Made by a program: the position numbers and the translations under genes. Below the pieces are notes generated by a model. The model was not told the origin of the DNA. It saw only the letters and a program-made list of their open reading frames with translations, and did not search any database. This document shows, one piece after another, positions 43,203 through 52,143 of a DNA stretch of 64,000 nt. The DNA comes from Alistipes sp. (lineage in GTDB: Bacteria > Bacteroidota > Bacteroidia > Bacteroidales > Rikenellaceae). Every line of letters begins with the position of its first letter. The first letter of the stretch is position 1. The DNA is taken from NCBI GenBank assembly GCA_017646625.1, contig JAGCMF010000008.1, positions 62,001-126,000 on the forward strand. The letters run 5' to 3'.

Positions 43203-43448
43203 CATCGTAAAACGGAACTTAATAGTTGTGCTATGTTTGCCAGATATCAACACTACTATGCTCTGTTATTAGAGTTATAAACATTTGTAATATATTCATA
43301 ATAAGTATTCTATTTATATATATTGACATTAAGTAACACGATATAAACAGTGTTATCAACATCTGCCGTAGTTCCCGATTGCAGAGTGGGGCGAGGGTGG
43401 GTGACTGGGGATGCTATCGCCAATTTTTAAACTTAAAATATTTAACAT

Positions 43449-44405
43449 ATGAAATTTACGTCTATACCAGAAAATGGCCTTTCGTGGCACGGCAAGCTGC
43501 TCTACGCCTTCGACACCGAGGGTGAGGCGAGGGATGTGGTGGTGGTCATACGCGACGCCATACAAGAGAGTCTGATAGGCTCCATGCGCCTATATGGTGT
43601 GGTGTGTGCCGAGGTCGACATCGCCCCCTACCTGCGTAGCTATATGTCGCAGTGGCAGCTGCCCACGGAGAGTGGCTTGAGTCCCTCGAGGGCTGCATGT
43701 CGTGTGGTGGTGGAGGTGGAGGGTGTAGCCTCCGCAGCACGAACACTCTTCTACGGCGAGATAGACCCGCTGCAGGGCGTGGCGTTGAGTGGCGTTGCCG
43801 AGACAAGGGTGGTGCGTAGGGGCGATGTTGTGCGCCTGACGCTATATAGCCCGCGCAAGTTGTCGGTACACGTGACAGATGCAAAACTCGGGGGTGTGGT
43901 GGGGCACTTCGAGGTGGTGACATCCTCCATGCCCTATGAGTTCACCTTCAGCCTTGAGAATATACCTGTGGGTGTCGGTATGTTGGAGGTGGAGGTGCGT
44001 GGCGATGGGCAGGAGATAGCACGTCTGCGCTATAGCATTATGCGCTTCGGCTCTACGGCACGTCAGGTGGCGTGGCGCAATAGGCGTGGTGGCGTGGAGT
44101 GCTACACCTTCCCTGTGTGTCGCACAACGGAGTGCTCTGCAGAGGTGGTGGGTAGCGATGAACCACGCCTCAAGGGTGCCGTCATGCACCGCAGGCTCAT
44201 CTCGGGGCAGGAGCCGAGCAGGGAGATGGCGCGCATAGCGGAGGTGATATGTGCCCCAGCGATATATGAGTGTCGGGGCCTTGAGGTGGTGCCCATGAGG
44301 CTGCTGACACGCCGCCTAATATATGGCGAGGGTGGCATGTTGAAGAGCCTTGAGTTGGATGTGGAGCAGGAGTGGAGAGGAGGTGACTATGAGGCTGCTT
44401 ATTGA
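43449..44405 (+). CDS. Phage-cassette protein 1, unknown structural protein
   Basis: 318 aa, no signal peptide, no membrane segment; predicted mostly beta. The stretch VAWRNRRGGVECYTFPV is reminiscent of a WxNxxGGxxxYxF pattern I associate with structural proteins of Bacteroidota phages, but I cannot name the family. It is first in a run of eight co-oriented genes including capsid and portal. The coding strand is G-rich like the rest of the cassette and the frame is intact. Confidence 0.6.
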   Translation: MKFTSIPENGLSWHGKLLYAFDTEGEARDVVVVIRDAIQESLIGSMRLYGVVCAEVDIAPYLRSYMSQWQLPTESGLSPSRAACRVVVEVEGVASAARTLFYGEIDPLQGVALSGVAETRVVRRGDVVRLTLYSPRKLSVHVTDAKLGGVVGHFEVVTSSMPYEFTFSLENIPVGVGMLEVEVRGDGQEIARLRYSIMRFGSTARQVAWRNRRGGVECYTFPVCRTTECSAEVVGSDEPRLKGAVMHRRLISGQEPSREMARIAEVICAPAIYECRGLEVVPMRLLTRRLIYGEGGMLKSLELDVEQEWRGGDYEAAY

Positions 44406-46713
44406 TGGTTGTGAGTGCCCACTTGTGGGCGATAGGGGCACCATCCCGGGTCGTGACCTGCGATGCATGGAGAGTGTTGAGGCGTGGAGAGAGGGTAGGA
44501 GCTTGGAGCTGTGGGTGGAGCTAACACCCGCCATGGAGACTCTCTTTGCGCATGCCGAGGAGCTACACCGCACCGAGACCTTCAACGATGCCTACCACCA
44601 TGGCGAGGTGATGGTGGATGGCGTGGTGCTCTTCAGCGGTGTTGTGGCGCTACATGGTGTGGAGGTGGTAGAGGGCAAGAGGGCATACCACATCGTGGTG
44701 CGTGAGGGTGGTGCCGAGTGGGCAGATAGCCTCGCCACGACAAACCTTAATGCTACACCTGTAGAGTGCGTGAGGGAGATGACGCTGCACGACATCGAGG
44801 AGTCGTGGAGTGACGATGGCATAATAAGGATGCTGCCGATAGTGCGTGATAACTACCCGCAGCTTACACCCACGGGCATATATACGCCACAGCGTATGCT
44901 CACACCCTCCGACTGCCACCCCTTCATCACCGTGGTTGAGCTCCTGCGCACCATGGTCGAGACGGCAGGATACACCATAAAGAGTGAGTTTCTGGCAACA
45001 CCCCTCGCCTCGCGCCTTGTGATGAGTGGTGCCTATGCCCAGGTGGATAGCGAGCAGGCGATGGCGACGATGGGCTTCAAGGCGCTGCGTGCCACGACAA
45101 CGACGGCAACAGCGGCATATGACGGTAGAGTGGAGTTGAGCATGCCACAGCATAGCTCGAGTGTGGGTGCTGTGGTAGACACCATAAGCCCGCAGGTCAT
45201 AGATGGTGTGGTGCAGATGGCCGATGCCTACACCAATGGTGGCTCCCTATCCTTCGTTGCGGGTAACCTTCTCTTCACCCCTACACGCGAGGTGCGCACA
45301 GCCTTCGACATACACCTAAACTACACCACCGACTACCGCATAGTCTCCTCCCGCCGCCTCCAGGGCTTCGACCGCATATACCTCGGCATGGGGTGTTACG
45401 TAGACGTCGTGCTGCACAACCGCAACCGCGATATGCGCAACGAGGTGATACCAGGCAGACTATACACGCTGATGATCTTCGACTACGACCCCGAGGCGGT
45501 ATATAGCATCAGGGGTGGAAACACCGTAACGGCGGCTGTAACGAAGTTTACATCAACGAGTGGCATGGAGAGTAAGATGGTTATTCTGGTCAAGGCCAAG
45601 GGCGATAGCATCTTCAGGACATACAGAGGCGACTGGGCACTCTACGAAGGTCATGTGGAGAGTGAGGGACGCTGCACGGTAGATGTCGTGGTGCGCACAC
45701 CCTATGAGTTGCTCACGCCAGGCTCACCAAAGAGGTTCGACGACATCTACATTGAGGGTGCTGCCGAGGGTCAGAGCCTGACACTTAATGCCGGCTGTAG
45801 CATAACACCACACTTCGGTGGCGTGGCGGGCTATGGCGAGAGGATAACCTTCGAGGATGTCACGCACCACGGCATAGTACAGGCCGATGTGGTGAATGCC
45901 GTAGCCCATATGTTCAACCTACGCCTCTACTCGCATAGGCCATCACGAAGCCTATACATAGAGCCCTACGACGACTTCTACAACGGCGCAGTGGTAGATT
46001 GGTGCGATAGGCAGCGTGGCGAGGGTGTGCTGCATGAGAGTGTTGTAGAGAGCTTCATGCTCACACGCCTCGGCTACCAGGCGGCAGATGGCGTGGCACG
46101 ACGACTAATGGCGCCCGACAGTGATGCCGAGCCTGGGGCGTGGGAGTTTGTGGTGCATAGCTACGCCACGAAGCAGAGTGTGGAGAGTAGGCTGAACCCC
46201 CTCTTTGTGCCCACAGCAGCGTGTGGCGACCACCTCCCCACAGCACCCTCGGCCGAGATGCCTGTGGTGGGCAACCGCGACGAGATAACGGCAACAGAGT
46301 ATGTGGCACCTCGCATACTCATCTACCACGGCCTTAAGGCGTTGCCCGCAGGCGAGGTGTGGCCCATACCTGGCGATGGCAGCAGCTACCCCTATGCAGC
46401 CTTCCATAGCCCCGAGGAGGGTGTCACGCTATGCTTCGATGGCGACGACGGCTGCCAGGGACTGCGCCACTACCACGAGGGTGAGCTGCGTGCAAGGGCC
46501 GTAGGTCAGGTGCTGACGACAGATGTATGCCTGCGCCCAGAGGAGTATGTTGCGCTGTTCGACCCCATGGCCGAGGGTGCCTCCATCAGGTCGCGCTTCA
46601 GGCTCCGCTATGGCGCCAACACCTCACTCTTCCACCTCGAGGAGGTGGTGTGCTACGACCCTGCGACATACACCGCCACGTGCCGCTTCCGCCGTGAGCT
46701 TACAGACAACTAA
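44389..46713 (+). CDS. Phage-cassette protein 2, large unknown structural protein
   Basis: 774 aa from the ATG at 44389, preceded by AGGAGGTG, a rare clear Shine-Dalgarno site here; it overlaps the previous gene by 17 bp. The frame is open 13 codons further up but that start lacks an SD. Mostly beta with no signal peptide or membrane helix. Segments such as EVMVDGVVLFSGVV and the repeated Tyr/Asp-rich parts suggest a tail, baseplate or fibre protein, but no motif proves it. Confidence 0.6.
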   Translation: MRLLIDGCECPLVGDRGTIPGRDLRCMESVEAWREGRSLELWVELTPAMETLFAHAEELHRTETFNDAYHHGEVMVDGVVLFSGVVALHGVEVVEGKRAYHIVVREGGAEWADSLATTNLNATPVECVREMTLHDIEESWSDDGIIRMLPIVRDNYPQLTPTGIYTPQRMLTPSDCHPFITVVELLRTMVETAGYTIKSEFLATPLASRLVMSGAYAQVDSEQAMATMGFKALRATTTTATAAYDGRVELSMPQHSSSVGAVVDTISPQVIDGVVQMADAYTNGGSLSFVAGNLLFTPTREVRTAFDIHLNYTTDYRIVSSRRLQGFDRIYLGMGCYVDVVLHNRNRDMRNEVIPGRLYTLMIFDYDPEAVYSIRGGNTVTAAVTKFTSTSGMESKMVILVKAKGDSIFRTYRGDWALYEGHVESEGRCTVDVVVRTPYELLTPGSPKRFDDIYIEGAAEGQSLTLNAGCSITPHFGGVAGYGERITFEDVTHHGIVQADVVNAVAHMFNLRLYSHRPSRSLYIEPYDDFYNGAVVDWCDRQRGEGVLHESVVESFMLTRLGYQAADGVARRLMAPDSDAEPGAWEFVVHSYATKQSVESRLNPLFVPTAACGDHLPTAPSAEMPVVGNRDEITATEYVAPRILIYHGLKALPAGEVWPIPGDGSSYPYAAFHSPEEGVTLCFDGDDGCQGLRHYHEGELRARAVGQVLTTDVCLRPEEYVALFDPMAEGASIRSRFRLRYGANTSLFHLEEVVCYDPATYTATCRFRRELTDN

Positions 46714-46733
46714 ACAACCAAAACCCTATTATT

Positions 46734-47609
46734 ATGAACACAACTATTAAGATTAAGAATGAGGCTGATAGCACGACTATCGACATCGAGGGCATCATCG
46801 GCATTGCCGAGGAGTGGCAGTTCGAGAACCCCGAGAGCCGTGTTGCCACCTACGAGAGATTCAAGGAGAGTGTATCGCGCATTGCCGACATCCGTGGTAG
46901 CGAGATACGTGTAAACATACGTTCCACGGGTGGCGATGTCAACGATGCACTGCTAATATATGAGGCGTTGCGTGCCACGGGAGCTGTGGTGACAACATGC
47001 TGCTACGGATATACCGCCTCGGCAGCCACCATCGTGGCACAGGCAGCCTCGCCAGGACGCCGTCTCATAGCACCCTCGGCACTATACCTCATCCATAACT
47101 CGCTATGCTCGGCAGAGGGTAATGCCGAGGAGCTGGAGGCAGAGGTGGCCATGCTCCGCCAGACAGATGCACGCCTTGCGGAGATATACGCCACACGTTC
47201 GGGACGTAGCGTGGAGGAGGTGGCATCGTTGATGGCCGAGAATGGTGGTCGTGGCCGCTGGCTATCCCCCGCCGAGGCCATCGCTGAAGGCCTTGTTGAT
47301 AGCCTCGATGAGCAGACGCTGGTGCAGCGTGCCGTGGGTGGTGTCAAGGCGTTGCTGCGCACCATAGGCCTCGGCGAGGGTGCTCGCCCCGAGGCAGAGG
47401 ATGTGAACTACACGATGCGCCGAGCACCGCAGCCATGTCCTACGCCCGAGGCTGCCGCAAAGAGCTCCTTAATAGCCTTCGAGGAGGCACAGCGTAGCGT
47501 GAAGCCCACGGAGGTGAAGGCTGTGGAGGACCCCGCGATGGTGGAGATGGCGAGCAACCCCCGCCAGGCGGCATACGAGAGTGATGCTCGTAACATGCGC
47601 ATGCGATAG
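46734..47609 (+). CDS. ClpP-type head maturation protease of phage origin
   Basis: 291 aa. ClpP/S14 fold in residues about 15-195: oxyanion stretch RSTGGDVNDAL (63-73), nucleophile S96 in GYTASAATI, and H121 in LIHNS. The C-terminal 95 residues are low in structure and Ala/Glu-rich, possibly a scaffold. Phage proteases of this type cleave scaffold and capsid delta domains. It sits directly before the capsid gene, the usual place. Confidence 0.85.
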   Translation: MNTTIKIKNEADSTTIDIEGIIGIAEEWQFENPESRVATYERFKESVSRIADIRGSEIRVNIRSTGGDVNDALLIYEALRATGAVVTTCCYGYTASAATIVAQAASPGRRLIAPSALYLIHNSLCSAEGNAEELEAEVAMLRQTDARLAEIYATRSGRSVEEVASLMAENGGRGRWLSPAEAIAEGLVDSLDEQTLVQRAVGGVKALLRTIGLGEGARPEAEDVNYTMRRAPQPCPTPEAAAKSSLIAFEEAQRSVKPTEVKAVEDPAMVEMASNPRQAAYESDARNMRMR

Positions 47610-47685
47610 TCATGCACGACAGATGACCAACGACGGCCGTAGTGGCCAAAATGTATAACATATTAACATCTAAAACTTTACAACA

Positions 47686-48666
47686 ATGAGACTTATTGAA
47701 AATCCAAAGACCTACAAGGGTCGTGAACTCGAGACTATCTTCTTTCGCCCAATGTTCGTGGGCCCCAATGCCGAGCAGCTTGGCATCCGCATGATGTATA
47801 ATATGCCTGTGCCGACGACGGTGCAGGTGTGGAGCCCACGTCACGATGTGTTGCGTGCCTACACCTCGGGCTGGGAGGGTGGTAAGTCGGCACAGCGACT
47901 GCAGAAGCAGATCGAACTTACGAAGGTGAAGGCAGAGGTGGGATTCTCGGCATCGGACTACTTCCAGCAGGTATATGAGCTTATCGTGGGTAGCGCCGAT
48001 GTGAACCTCGACGACCTCACAGGCACAGAGCTCGAGAAGGCAGAGACGGAGCTCTTCCGTGCCGCCATCGCCGAGAGCCTACGTGTGATGATGTGGATGG
48101 GTGACACCTCGTCAGATAGCTTCAACGAGTTCGACGGCCTGCTTGTGCGCCTATACCAGTATACGCAGGATGGTGAAGAGATTCCCGCCTTCAACTGCCA
48201 AAATATACCTGTCACGCCCGACAACATCCTCGACATCCTCGGTGGCATGTGGAAGGCAGCATCGCCCGAGCTCAAGGCGTTGAAGAGTGAGGGTAATCTC
48301 GCCTTCTTCGTGACAACGGATATATACGATGCCTATGAGCAGTATCTCGACCAGTGTGGTGCCGATGGCGCATATACCGACCTCATGTCGGGACGTCGTG
48401 AGCTCTCGTACCACGGCATAAAGCTCATCGACATGGGCATCTCGCAGTATATGCCTCTGCACTACAACCGCCGTTCTACGCACTGCATACTCACCGACCG
48501 CCGTAACCTCATCCTTGCGGTGAACACTGCCGACTACCCAGGCTCCGAGGTGCGTATGTGGTATAACCCCGACGAGATGGAGAACCGTCAGCGTGCAACA
48601 TTCATGGTGGGCACCGAGATTCTCGATGAGACGTTGCTCGTATACGGACAGTTTAACCAGGCTTAA
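47686..48666 (+). CDS. Major capsid protein (HK97-like, phage-derived)
   Basis: 326 aa. An N-terminal arm is followed by a core with the DYFQQVYELIVGSADV stretch, a P-domain-like helix region and the strand HYNRRSTHCILTDRRNLILAVN near the C-terminus. Length, the adjacent protease upstream and the portal downstream support an HK97-fold capsid protein. The frame is intact. I rely on both sequence style and position; no profile search was possible. Confidence 0.75.
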   Translation: MRLIENPKTYKGRELETIFFRPMFVGPNAEQLGIRMMYNMPVPTTVQVWSPRHDVLRAYTSGWEGGKSAQRLQKQIELTKVKAEVGFSASDYFQQVYELIVGSADVNLDDLTGTELEKAETELFRAAIAESLRVMMWMGDTSSDSFNEFDGLLVRLYQYTQDGEEIPAFNCQNIPVTPDNILDILGGMWKAASPELKALKSEGNLAFFVTTDIYDAYEQYLDQCGADGAYTDLMSGRRELSYHGIKLIDMGISQYMPLHYNRRSTHCILTDRRNLILAVNTADYPGSEVRMWYNPDEMENRQRATFMVGTEILDETLLVYGQFNQA

Positions 48667-48676
48667 GTGTAGGAGT

Positions 48677-49906
48677 ATGAGTGATAAGAGGATTGCAACA
48701 CGCATTGTTGCCCCCGAGAACCGTACCGAGCCCCTCGTGGGCTCTGGTGCGGCAGGAGGTACTACGGCGGTGGATAAGGTGTGGCGCTGGGGCGGGGATA
48801 ACATGCTGCCCATGGCCCTATCGCTTCTTGCCCGCCGTTCGGTGGCCCACAGACGCATAATAAACGACAAGGCAGACTACATTGCTGGCAAGGGGTTCAC
48901 GTGTGCCGACTCGGAGCCTCTGTTGCGCTACATGGTGGATAATGCCAATGGCAGTGGTGAGACGCTGCGTGCCGTCATAGCACGCATAGCGCGTGACGAG
49001 GCACTCTTCGGCAACGCCTTCATGGAGGTGGTGACAGATGCCTCACACTCCTTCCTCGCCCTCTACCACATAGATGCCTCGCAGTGTCGTGTGGCGCACG
49101 ACTCGCAGCATGTGGTGCTGCACCACGACTGGTCGTCGTTCCGCATGACGCAGGCACGTGTGCTGCCACTATACCCACGCTTTGAGAGGTGTGACGATGG
49201 CACGCTGCGTAGCGTGGTGCACTACAAGGAGTATGAGCCTATGTTCTCGCACTATGGCGTAGCACCATATGTCGCAGGCATGGATGCCGCAGCCATAGTC
49301 TATAAGACCGACAGGTGGAACATATCACGCATAGACAACGCCTTTCAGCTCTCGGGTGTGATGATGCTCGATGGCGCTGTAGATACCGAGGAGGAGGCAG
49401 ACCGCATAGTGCGTCTTGCCGAGGAGAAGTTCGCCGGTAACCCGGGTCAGGTGCTCTTCGTGCTCCGCGACCACCACGATGGCGATAACTCGCGCTTCAT
49501 ACCCATAGACTCCACGTCGGAGGGCGACTGGTCGCAGCTACATACACAGGCCGAGTCGGACCTTGTGGTGGCACACTCGTGGTTCAGGTCGTTGAGTGGC
49601 CTCGACTATGCCGCGGGATTCTCCACAGATAGGATACTGCAGGAGTATGAGGTGGCGCTGAATACCGTCATCCTACCGCGCCAGGAGCAGATTATGGAGC
49701 CTCTGCGCAGCATCATCAGCGACATCCTGGCCATCGATGCCTCGTCGCTGGAGATTGTAAACCGCCCACCTACGCGTTCCAAGCCACTGTATATGCGTGT
49801 TTGGGAGGCACGCAAGGCAGATGGTCTCGACTACGACGCCACAGACCCCGAGCAGTGTAGGTTCCTTGCCGAGATTACAAAGTATAACATTAAGTCGATA
49901 GATTAG
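48677..49906 (+). CDS. Phage portal protein
   Basis: 409 aa from the ATG at 48677, 10 bp after the capsid stop and preceded by AGGAG. The open frame extends 28 codons upstream into the capsid gene, which is unlikely. Portal features: an N-terminal WGGDNMLPMALSLLARRS, the stem-like WNISRIDNAFQLSG, and a long C-terminal helix around VALNTVILPRQEQIMEPLRSII. Portals form the dodecameric DNA gate of the head. Confidence 0.8.
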   Translation: MSDKRIATRIVAPENRTEPLVGSGAAGGTTAVDKVWRWGGDNMLPMALSLLARRSVAHRRIINDKADYIAGKGFTCADSEPLLRYMVDNANGSGETLRAVIARIARDEALFGNAFMEVVTDASHSFLALYHIDASQCRVAHDSQHVVLHHDWSSFRMTQARVLPLYPRFERCDDGTLRSVVHYKEYEPMFSHYGVAPYVAGMDAAAIVYKTDRWNISRIDNAFQLSGVMMLDGAVDTEEEADRIVRLAEEKFAGNPGQVLFVLRDHHDGDNSRFIPIDSTSEGDWSQLHTQAESDLVVAHSWFRSLSGLDYAAGFSTDRILQEYEVALNTVILPRQEQIMEPLRSIISDILAIDASSLEIVNRPPTRSKPLYMRVWEARKADGLDYDATDPEQCRFLAEITKYNIKSID

Positions 49907-49907
49907 T

Positions 49908-50360
49908 ATGAGTACACTTATAAATGTTGAGGATGTCATGCGCCTCGCCTTCACCGCCGAGGAGGGCTGCCGAGGTCATGTCGTCAGTGAGTTGGATATA
50001 TATGTTGCCGAGTGCCGATACCTCGTGCCCGTCATCGGCAGGGCGCTGTACAACAAGTTGCTCGAGGGTGAGTATGGGGAGCTTATGGAGGGGTATGTGG
50101 CACCCGCGCTGGCAGCATGGGTGCGCTACATCGTCGAGCCCTTCCTCGCGGCACGATGCTGGGATGGGCATCTGCCCGCCACGGGGGCCTCGCTGGTGGA
50201 GATTGAGAGGGTTGTCATGCAGTGCCGCAAGCGCATCGCCGAGGCGCTGACACGTCGTCTTGTGCGCCACCTTGACGAGGTGGAGTATGTGGAGTATAAC
50301 ATTGAGGATAGTTCATTAAATCGTTGTAGCATAGATGGTGGCATTGTTCAAATACGTTAG
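49908..50360 (+). CDS. Phage head-tail connector-like protein
   Basis: 150 aa, mostly helical. Its place after the portal, its size and the helical pattern (RYLVPVIGRALYNKLLEGEY, WVRYIVEPFLAA) fit a small head-completion or connector protein, of the kind annotated DUF6712 in Bacteroidota phages. The family name is tentative. It is 1 bp after the portal stop and overlaps the holin start by 26 bp. Confidence 0.6.
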   Translation: MSTLINVEDVMRLAFTAEEGCRGHVVSELDIYVAECRYLVPVIGRALYNKLLEGEYGELMEGYVAPALAAWVRYIVEPFLAARCWDGHLPATGASLVEIERVVMQCRKRIAEALTRRLVRHLDEVEYVEYNIEDSSLNRCSIDGGIVQIR

Positions 50361-50760
50361 TGGATGTATGGCGGCACTCGTTGCCATGCTCTGCCCCGTC
50401 TCACCCCTTGTCACCGCCGCGCTGCTCTTCATCGCCATAGACTTTGTCACGGGCATCGCCGCCTCGCGTGCTGTGGCACGACGTGAGGGTAGCGAGTGGC
50501 GCATAGAGAGTCGCAAGGCGTGGCGCACGGTATTCAAGGCGGGCTTCGTGGCCCTCGCAATAGTCATGATGTGGGTCATAGACTCGGCAATACTCGACTT
50601 CATGCACCTCAACCTTGCAAAGCTCTTCACAGGCTTTGTGTGTGGTGTGGAGCTATGGTCGTTCCTGGAGAATGCCGCAGCCATAAGTGGCTCGCCACTC
50701 TTCGAGTTGATGGGGCGCTGGGTTAAGCGACGCATGGGAGAGGAGGTGATGGATGAGTAG
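50335..50760 (+). CDS. Phage holin
   Basis: 141 aa. Two to three membrane helices (about 8-25, 27-46, 70-88), an arginine-rich cytoplasmic loop between them, and a charged C-terminus, as in phage_holin_4 proteins. It overlaps both neighbours (26 bp before, 8 bp after), a sign of tight translational coupling with the lysis gene. Holins form membrane lesions that release the endolysin. Confidence 0.8.
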   Translation: MVALFKYVSGCMAALVAMLCPVSPLVTAALLFIAIDFVTGIAASRAVARREGSEWRIESRKAWRTVFKAGFVALAIVMMWVIDSAILDFMHLNLAKLFTGFVCGVELWSFLENAAAISGSPLFELMGRWVKRRMGEEVMDE

Positions 50761-51166
50761 AGGATTGCGTAATAACAACCCTGGCAACATACGCCGTTCG
50801 AAGGTGCGCTACGAGGGTGAGGTGCCCTCGGCAGATGTCTCGTTCAAGGCCTTCGAGAGCATGGCATATGGCTATCGTGCCATCTTCGTGCTGCTCGACA
50901 GCTATAGGCGTAAGTATGGGCTCTGCACCATACGCCAGATGCTCAATCGCTATGCTCCACCCTCGGAGAACTTCACGGAGGGGTATGTGCGATATGTGGT
51001 GGCGCAGACAGGCATAGCCCCCGATGAGAGCCTCGACACCCTCTCGCCTCACGATATGGTGCCCTTCGTGGCGGCGATATCGAAGATTGAGAATGGCGTG
51101 GCGGCAAGGATGGCAGATGTGTGGGCTGGCTGGGGCCTCTTCGAGGAGTCGGTGGAGGATAGATAG
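50753..51166 (+). CDS. P5-like phage lysozyme / peptidoglycan hydrolase
   Basis: 137 aa. The N-terminal NNNPGNIR (7-14) and the FKAFESMAYGYRAIFVLLDSYRRKYGL stretch are typical of the structural protein P5-like lytic transglycosylase family. Holin plus this protein form a lysis pair. It is the last gene of the cassette; 218 bp of non-coding DNA with an inverted repeat GGGGAGCT/AGCTCCCC (51177-51184 and 51231-51238) follows. Confidence 0.8.
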   Translation: MSRGLRNNNPGNIRRSKVRYEGEVPSADVSFKAFESMAYGYRAIFVLLDSYRRKYGLCTIRQMLNRYAPPSENFTEGYVRYVVAQTGIAPDESLDTLSPHDMVPFVAAISKIENGVAARMADVWAGWGLFEESVEDR

Positions 51167-51295
51167 TGTCGTGTGTGGGGAGCTGTGGGGGTGTCGTTGC
51201 GTGGCGTGTGTGTCACCTTGTGATGCCCCGAGCTCCCCAAATTGATGATATGTGGCCCTCACCCCGCCATGAAGCCATCTTTTTTAGCCGATAAA

Positions 51296-51327
51296 TTTGT
51301 GATGTAGAGTAAAAATTCCTATTTTTG
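51296..51327 (+). promoter_or_regulatory. Promoter of the SDR gene (TTTG-N20-TATTTTTG)
   Basis: The best match in the window to the Bacteroidota promoter: TTTG at 51296-51299, 20-bp spacer, TATTTTTG at 51320-51327. It is 57 bp before the start. Confidence 0.8.
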
Positions 51328-51384
51328 CAAGTTGTAGAGCTGTGCTCTATGGTGTAGGAGATAGAAACTAAAAAATATATCAAA

Positions 51385-52128
51385 ATGAAACGAATAGTTG
51401 TTACAGGTGCGACATCGGGCATTGGCCGAGCTACAGCACTACGCCTCGCGGGCAAGGATACGCAGATTATCATCACAGGTCGTCGTAAGGATCGTCTCGA
51501 GGCCCTCAAGAGTGAGGTCGAGGCGCGTGGCGCAGAGTGTGTGGCGCTGAACTTCGACGTCAGAAGCGAGGCGGAGTGTATCGAGTACCTCGAGCCTCTG
51601 GGTCGTGTAGATGTCCTTATCAACAATGCGGGTCTTGCCGCTGGCCTCGAGCATATCGACAAGGGCGACTCGCGCGATTGGGATGCTATGATTGACACCA
51701 ATGTCAAGGGTCTGCTCTATGTCACCAAGATTATCAGCCGCGCGATGGTTGAGGCGGGCAAGGGTGGCCACATCATCAACATAGGCTCTATCGCCGGTAC
51801 CGAGCCATATGAGAATGGTGCCGTATACTGCGCCTCGAAGCATGCCGTGCATGCCATCTCGCAGGCTATGCGTGCCGACCTGTTGAGTGCCGGGATCAAG
51901 GTTGGTGAGGTGCGCCCAGGCATGGTGGAGACAGAGTTCTCGGAGGTGCGCTTCCATGGCGACAAGCAGCGTGCCGAGGGTGTATACCGCGGCGTGGAGG
52001 CACTCCAGGGTGAGGATATCGCCGAGGCTATACACTGGATGTTGTCGCTGCCACCACACATGAACGTCAACGACATTGTGCTTATGCCTACATGTCAGGC
52101 GGGTGCATACTACACATATCGTAAGTAA
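51385..52128 (+). CDS. Short-chain dehydrogenase/reductase (YdfG-like)
   Basis: 247 aa, classical SDR. Cofactor motif G8-G14 (TGATSGIG), NNAG (80-83), catalytic S135, Y148 and K152. R33-R34 in TGRRKDR suggests NADP preference. Closest in style to 3-hydroxy acid / serine dehydrogenases of the YdfG type. Substrate unproven. It has its own strong promoter and is followed by the sialidase gene after about 15 bp. Confidence 0.9.
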   Translation: MKRIVVTGATSGIGRATALRLAGKDTQIIITGRRKDRLEALKSEVEARGAECVALNFDVRSEAECIEYLEPLGRVDVLINNAGLAAGLEHIDKGDSRDWDAMIDTNVKGLLYVTKIISRAMVEAGKGGHIINIGSIAGTEPYENGAVYCASKHAVHAISQAMRADLLSAGIKVGEVRPGMVETEFSEVRFHGDKQRAEGVYRGVEALQGEDIAEAIHWMLSLPPHMNVNDIVLMPTCQAGAYYTYRK

Positions 52129-52143
52129 CAAAACTAAAGAGTG

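Larger units (their letters stand above)
43016..43448. other. Divergent intergenic region prfA / phage cassette
   Basis: 433 bp, strongly A/T-rich from 43070 to 43345. It holds the prfA promoter (minus) and a good plus promoter (43172-43202). TGTTATCAACA at 43351-43361 is identical to the 11-mer at 10952-10962. Genes run left from here for about 9.4 kb (-) and right for 20 kb (+), a strand switch of the kind seen at origins. No gene or RNA was found. Confidence 0.5.

Noticed and set aside
43842-44189. Minus-strand ORFs across the phage cassette
   Set aside because: His/Cys/Arg-rich shadows of G-rich coding strands; none has a recognisable domain.
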